Shown here piece by piece: positions 58,304 through 64,000 of a DNA stretch of 64,000 bases. The notes under the pieces were generated by a model. It was not told where the DNA came from, did no database searches, and saw nothing but the letters and a program-made list of their open reading frames with translations. The translations under genes and the position numbers were made by a program. Origin of the DNA: Anastatus disparis (taxonomy: Eukaryota > Arthropoda > Insecta > Hymenoptera > Eupelmidae); NCBI GenBank assembly GCA_017163975.1, contig JAFFSR010000237.1, positions 3,224,001 to 3,288,000 of the forward strand, in the 5' to 3' direction. The stretch's first letter is position 1. Each line of letters opens with the position of its first letter.

Positions 58304-60363
58304 TTGAGATCTAATTTATTTCCATGGATTATAAATTTAATTGTTTTATAAATTGTGTTTTTTTATTTTAAGAATTATTATTTATTCTTTGGAGGCGAGG
58401 GGCTCCGCCGCCTTATGTCCCGGACCCCCCCTTCATTCTTACATCGAATCACTGCAAATTATTATTATAAATAGTTGACTCTTTCGATATCAAAGTATTA
58501 TATACAATACTAATGCAAATTCTTATGTTCAAAATAATCGATTGACGCATCGAATTTCGCGTAGCTTGAGTCAAAAAATAGTATGTGTAACACGCGCGCT
58601 CAAGGGATTTGGCACTCGTGTCAGTTTGGCGTCCTCGCTTCGCTCGGGCGAAAAATTCAATATTTATGAATCAGAATTACGTATCAACTAAAATTATTAA
58701 TGTACTGTGTGATTTAATATTTTACGGAATTCTTTTATAGGAAAATTAAGAATTGGAACTGAAAGAAAAAAGAATATTACTATAATAATATATAAAATCA
58801 TGCTAGCTGTAGCTATTTATTAGATTAAATTATTTAAATTTAATTGCTCTTATTAGATACTAACATTATTATATTTAGTGCATAAATTTTACATTAATTG
58901 ATACAGAATGTACCGAAATGATGTTATAAGATATATGATTTACACGTAGTTACCGACGTTGCAGCTTTTTAGTATTACATTAGCATTGAGTATAAGTTAA
59001 TATTTTTAATCATATTTTTTTAAATACTTAAATAGCGATCGAAACTGTAATATTTAAAAAAAAAGAATTATTTTTAGATTATAAAATAATTAACATTATA
59101 ATTATATTGCATAAAAATTATTTTATTAGAAGTAAAAGATTATATGAAATATAAATGTTCTAAAAGAAATTTTTACTTTATTCATTTTCAAATAATTATA
59201 TTAAAAATTAAAATCAGTGCAACAATTAAAAGTATATATCTATATACAACTGAAGTAGTACATATGAACCATGATCATTATTTGGTTAAATTTATAAGAA
59301 ATTTATGTATAAGTTATGAAAAATATTAGGTTTTGAATATAATAATTTTTTATAATATTAATGAATCCAGGACACCTAATTCAGTCGTGTGCGCTCAGAA
59401 TTGAAAAAATGGCACGCACAAGCTTAATTAAAAATTACAATCAATTACTATATTTATATTTATATTTGTATTTAATATGTTTTGTTATGCTACTATTGAA
59501 GTAAATTATAAAGTAGAACAATAAATGTCAAAGCTTCTTTAGATATTTCGAACTCTTATACATCAAGTTTTTTTTGGAACAATTAAAATTTATATAAGTA
59601 TTGTTGTATAAAATACATTTGAATTAGATGTTATATAATAATTATTTGCGAGCCTTGCGCGATTGCGACCTGAGGGCGTATTCACATCGTGAGATAATAA
59701 AGTCTCGGTCTAATTTTATCATTTATAAGAAATGATCTGGTGCGGATCTAACCTATTTATCAATTGAGGACTCTCTGCACGTAAAAACCCGCATGCGTCT
59801 GCCTGGGATGAAAATAAAATTGTAATTTAAACTACAATATGGTTAAATATATACCCTTCAGTCACTTTTGCCCACTTAATATGAAAATCGGTAAAACTTC
59901 AAAGTTTTATTGATCAGCAAAAATTAGTCATAACTAAAAAATTCCAACGGGGTTTTAAAGAGAGCGTTTGAAAACATTTAATTTAAGCTAGGTTGAGCAA
60001 AGAAAAATTGAAAAAAAACATGTTTTCTGCATAAAAAACGAACTAAAAAATGTTCAATTTTTTTGCCCCTATTTAAATGTTTGCAACTTTTGGGGAAATT
60101 GTCGAATTATAAAAAAACAAAATGGAGATAAAAGCTAAAGGAGTTTTCTTTTAAATGAACTATAGACCGCTCATTTATTATCGATTTTACAAGAGTTATG
60201 GTCATTTTTAACCGACTTCATAAAGGAAGGTGGTTCTCAATTCGATTGAATTTTTTTTTTTTTTTTTATGAAAAAAATGAATTTAATTTGATAGCCATTA
60301 TCTAAAAATATACGCATTATACAAAAAAATTTTTAATAAAAAAGTTGTTTATTTTTTAATTAA

Positions 60364-60753
60364 GGGGACGCTGGATCTCTTCATTCTTTTTTACTTGAAA
60401 AATATAGTATTTTGAAAAAACTGATAATTATTGATAACAATTAAGAGTTGTCCGCAACTTGTACAGTAAGAAGAAATATTTTTTCTGATAAGGACAAATT
60501 AATTTTAATGCTTTGTTTTCAAGAAAATTTGACGTATTTAAAAAATCATAACTTAGGCTAGCGAATATGATTTTTTAAGTATATAAAATTTTTCTTGAAA
60601 ACAAAGCATCAAAATTAATTTGTTCTTATCAGAAAAAATATTGCTCTTTACTGTACACTTTGCAGACAACTCTTAATTTTTATCAATAATCACTAATTTT
60701 TCCAAGAACCTACATTTTTCAATTAGAAAAGGATAGAGAGATCCAACGTCCTT
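60364..60753. mobile_element. 390-bp TTAA-flanked MITE, unit C
   Basis: The same element at the same site and of the same length as in unit B (TTAA at 60360-60363 and 60754-60757), almost identical in sequence. The two copies come from duplication or conversion, not two insertions. Confidence 0.9.
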
Positions 60754-60840
60754 TTAAAAATATAAATATTTAATGCAAACTGAAAACCGAAAAAAAAATT
60801 TTATTTATTTTTCACCCCATTGAAAAAAAAATCCGTTTTT

Positions 60841-61060
60841 GCCATCCCCTGCCCAAAAGTACCACTTCTCCTCCCGGCTCAAAATCGACGAAGTGGTACT
60901 TTTGGTCTGGGTATGAAAAAAAATAGCATATTCACCACGGGAGTTAATGAAAAATACCTTAAATCGTATGTTTGTCACCCTCGCCTTCGGCTCGGGTGAC
61001 AATTACATTCGATTTAAGACATTTTTCAAATTAACTCCCTAGGTGAATAATATACTATTT
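60841..61060. mobile_element. Double-hairpin repeat element, copy 2 (unit C only)
   Basis: 220 bp inserted between CCGTTTTT and TTAACTAAAT; units A and B have the empty site. Hairpin 1 has arms CCAAAAGTACCACTTC / GAAGTGGTACTTTTGG. Hairpin 2 is centred on CCTCGCCTTCGGCTCGGGTG, with outer arms AATAGCATATTCACC... and ...GGTGAATAATATACTATT. Second half like 40259-40480; first hairpin different in sequence but alike in form. The minus frame at 61002-60805 is not a gene. Confidence 0.85.
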
Positions 61061-62572
61061 TAACTAAATAATGAATAAACTTTAATTAAGAGGCAGCCGT
61101 ATAGTTCTGTGCTTGCCTAATCTAAATTTTCTGTATTATTAATAAATTAAATATTTTTATACAAAAGTAAGGGCAGAGCCCAATAAATTGACGGGCAAAT
61201 GATTCTATTTTATGAAAAAATATAAAATTTTCATTAGTTTTCGAGTGAAGTCTGAAACGGAAAAAGAGTTGAACACTTCAATTAAATTCAACTCTTTTTC
61301 CTTTAGATTAGACAAGAACAGAACTATACGGCCGCCTCTTGATATTGTTTTTATTCCATCAAAGACATAGCATATTTTTGATCATCTTAAGTTTGTAAAA
61401 ATAAAATCAATAATTTTATTTTTGTATCATTAAATCTATAATTTTATTATGAAGTTATAAGCATAAAATCTGTATTCCCATAAGCGCCTATGTTAAATTT
61501 TTAAATTTCCGTAATTTTTTTTTCATTAATTCGATAAATGACCTTATATTTTTAAAACTTTTATGAAAAGTTTGTAAATGATACATTTTTAAGCATTTTT
61601 TCCTTAATATCATGCCATTCTATTAAAAATCGCTTGCGTCACCTTAAGTGTATTATTTGTTGATAATAGTTTGTGATAGTATTCATTAAATAAAATAAAG
61701 TAAGACATTTTTTTGGCAAGTAACCCCAAATTAAAAAAATTTAATAATTTTTATATATGTAAATGCATGGACACATGAAACTAAATTTATATTAATATCG
61801 ACGAAATTTTATTTTTTTGTTCTTTTTTTCTACGAGTGCATATTCCTTATACTATTAGATATATGTAAAAATTTATATATGCATTATATAAAATTTTGAC
61901 AAAAATAAAATCAATCTATTTACAGGTGATAATAACATATATTTCATTTCGTAAATTTTTTAATCATTATGTAAAAGTGTACGAAAATTTATGCAATATA
62001 GTATTTTAATTTTTATTAATTAATAATTCTAATTTAATAAACAATTTGAACGATTGAATGATTTGAAAAAAAACATTTGAATTTTTGTAAAAGATTATAC
62101 AAGGATATTAAACATAATTAGTTAATTTCTTGATTCTTTAATTACTTCAGTTAATTCCCATTGTTAACTCAAAATAAATTATCCAGGTATTAAACTCATA
62201 AAATCTTCGGTGTCGGTTGGATTAAATAAACATTACAGTAATCCCTTAATTACAGACACTGGTAGAACTTTTATTATTGTATATCGGTTTGATACTCCCC
62301 CCGAAAAAGTCAAGATTATAGGATTATTTTAATCCTTAAGTAAGGATAGTTTTGGATCTGCTGATATAAAAATGAACTGACCGGCAAATATCTTCAGTTT
62401 ATTTTTAGTGTCTAATGAGTTCACATTTTTTAAAAAAGTAAGAATCTTACAAATAATTCATACTTATTTTGTATACTAGATTTCACTAAAATTATTTTAA
62501 TTTCGAATTGTACTGATCAATTCAAAGTGATAATTTTATAATTAATTAGCATATCGGTTATTAAAATAGTGA

Positions 62573-63773
62573 ATGAATACTAAAAGTGAAGGAATTATGC
62601 ATAATCTACCAATCTCAATGAATATTAAAAAAAATATTCACAATATGGATAGAGAATTCAATTATTTAGCTCAAAAGAATATTAAAACTGAACCAGTTAC
62701 GTATAATGAACCACCATATTTGATTGAGATCAAAAAAGAAATCGACGATACTAACGATGAACTTGATTCAATGAACAACCTAGTATTAGACAATTATCAT
62801 GTTCATAATTTAGTAAATATAAAAGCTGAACAAGTTTCAGAATCATCAGCATTATCAGATGTGTAAGTTAATTTCATTTATTTATTATCACAATGGAAAA
62901 ATTAGATTAATATGTTTTTTTATAGATTTATATTAATTCTTTATCGTATCATTTTAAATACCAACTATTAAAATTATGAATACGAAAAATTCTAATATAA
63001 AATTATATTTTACTTACAGGTCCAGAGCGCAAAATTCTGCTGAAATGAATGTCGATCAATGGTCAATAAATGATTCAATAGAAATCAAAGATGAACCAAT
63101 AGACATGCCGCCTGATTTTGAAGCTTATTTAAATTCTACAAAGAATGAAGACTTCAGCAAACTAATGGATGTGGAAAATCATAGTTCCTCTGAAGAAGAT
63201 TCAACTGAATCCAAGAAATTTGTTTGTGATGTATGTGAAAAAAGTTTTAATTTTATGACTAATTTAATACGTCATCGTGCTGAAGTGCATTCGAAAAGGA
63301 AACCATTTAATTGCAAAATGTGTAATAAAGCATTTAACCGTAAAGAGCATTTGGAAACACACAAACAAAGGCTTCACGCGAGTCGAAAATGGAAGTGTGA
63401 AATTTGCAAAAAATTTTATGCTACTAACAAAGACTTGAATAGACATAGTCTTATCCACTCTAGCGATCGGAATAATCATAAAGCAAATAAAGCTGGTATG
63501 TGTGACATTTGTAATAAGGAATTTCGTAATTTATATTCACATAAATATGATCTTCATTCGAATAAACGTGATGTTAATTCGAAAAATCGTCCTAATAATT
63601 TCAAATGTTATAAACATTGTAATGAAACATTTGCTACAAAAAAACTATTAGAAAGGCACGAGCAAAAAAATTCAGAAGTACGGAAATGGAAATGCGAATT
63701 GTGTGACAGAAGTTATAAAAGAAAAGACAATTTACTAAAACATCAAAAAAAAAGATCGTGTAATAGTCAGTAA
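62573..63773 (+). CDS. C2H2 zinc-finger protein ZNF3, intact copy in unit C
   Basis: Probable transcription factor, 347 aa, in two exons: 62573-62862 and 63020-63773. The ATG at 62573 is directly preceded by an in-frame TGA, so this is the longest start. Exon 1 is acidic and has an NLPIS motif shared with ZNF1 plus psi-K-x-E sites (IKTE, IKKE, IKAE, with IKDE in exon 2), typical of SUMO-regulated factors. Exon 2 has an acidic SSSEEDSTES stretch, then fingers FVCDVCEKSF, FNCKMCNKAF, WKCEICKKFY, GMCDICNKEF (short form), FKCYKHCNETF (extra residue between Cys, final His lost) and WKCELCDRSY ending HQKKRSC (Cys as last ligand). So about four fingers are canonical. Its unit A and B copies are dead. 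Confidence 0.87.
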
Positions 63774-64000
63774 CTTGGAAATATTATATAGGATTTCCCG
63801 AACTGAAGGTTAAAAGACAATTTGTAACTTAATTAAGTTAAGCTGACAAAATCATAAACTTTTGTTCAAATATTCGACTGTAACAAAAGTTATTTTATCT
63901 GAATTTTTCATATTTTATTTTATAATAAAGAAATGAAATAATAAATGAAACAAAATTTTTGAATAGTAAACTTATATTTTAATGTAAGCTTGAATTATCC
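63774..64000. other. ZNF3 3' flank, cut by window end
   Basis: From 63791 it matches 49108 and 55976 onward, without the SINE. No gene is visible. Confidence 0.6.

Larger units (their letters stand above)
58304..62572. other. Unit C upstream of ZNF3
   Basis: No gene recognised. It contains the repeats listed separately. The 61-codon plus frame at 59144-59329 is also open in units A and B with small changes, but its sequence is Ile/Lys/Tyr-rich and has no known domain. The last few hundred bases before 62573 should carry the ZNF3 promoter, and the same sequence precedes the dead exon in unit B. Confidence 0.45.
58304..64000. repeat. Tandem unit C (incomplete at window end)
   Basis: Third copy, cut by the window edge. 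It holds the intact gene ZNF3, the TTAA element (60364-60753) and a private 220-bp double-hairpin insertion (60841-61060). It lacks the SINE found in A and B: after the ZNF3 stop it goes directly into the shared AGGATTTCCCGAACTGAAGG block (63791). Its left part is A-like, its right part B-like. Confidence 0.88.

Noticed and set aside
59144..59329. 61-codon frame beginning MKYKCSKRNF, possible zinc-finger remnant
   Set aside because: Only one Cys of a finger pattern, no spacing match, and the open frame is explained by low complexity; kept as repeat sequence.

Overview
The window is nuclear DNA from an insect. It is very A+T-rich, with GT-AG introns mostly of 50-500 bp, and every recognisable protein is a conserved animal protein of insect type. 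A parasitoid-wasp-like hymenopteran is my best guess, but it rests on overall feel and not on a diagnostic character. No bacterial, viral or CRISPR feature was seen.

Layout. 1-4639: no recognised gene. 4640-37472: a compact block of conserved genes. In order these are mitochondrial fumarase (+), arginase (+), a COA1-like cytochrome oxidase assembly factor (-), PTCD1 (+), virilizer (-), ALR/GFER sulfhydryl oxidase (+), a TMEM145-like seven-pass membrane protein (-), phosphotriesterase-related protein PTER (-), CDC27/APC3 (-) and ebi/TBL1XR1 (-). I rebuilt all exon-intron structures by hand, with splice phases that agree throughout. Several genes act in mitochondria (FH, COA1, PTCD1, ALR, probably arginase), but they are on both strands and look like neighbours, not an operon. 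Between PTER and CDC27 lie coding-like minus-strand segments with broken frames, which may be an unrecognised gene or pseudogene.

38409-64000: a repeat-rich cluster of C2H2 zinc-finger genes. ZNF1 (7 fingers, intact) and ZNF2 (3 fingers, no start exon found) are followed by three tandem copies of a 6-7 kb unit: A about 45488-51434, B about 51435-58303, C about 58304 to beyond the window end. Only unit C has an intact gene (ZNF3). A holds a fragment that has lost zinc ligands, and B holds a frameshifted, truncated first exon. The units differ by datable insertions: a 390-bp element with TTAA target sites, a 220-bp double-hairpin element, a tRNA-derived SINE and palindromic MITEs. Unit C resembles A in its left part and B in its right part, so gene conversion or unequal crossing-over has acted. 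The N-terminal regions of the zinc-finger paralogues share an NLPIS motif and many psi-K-x-E SUMO-type sites.
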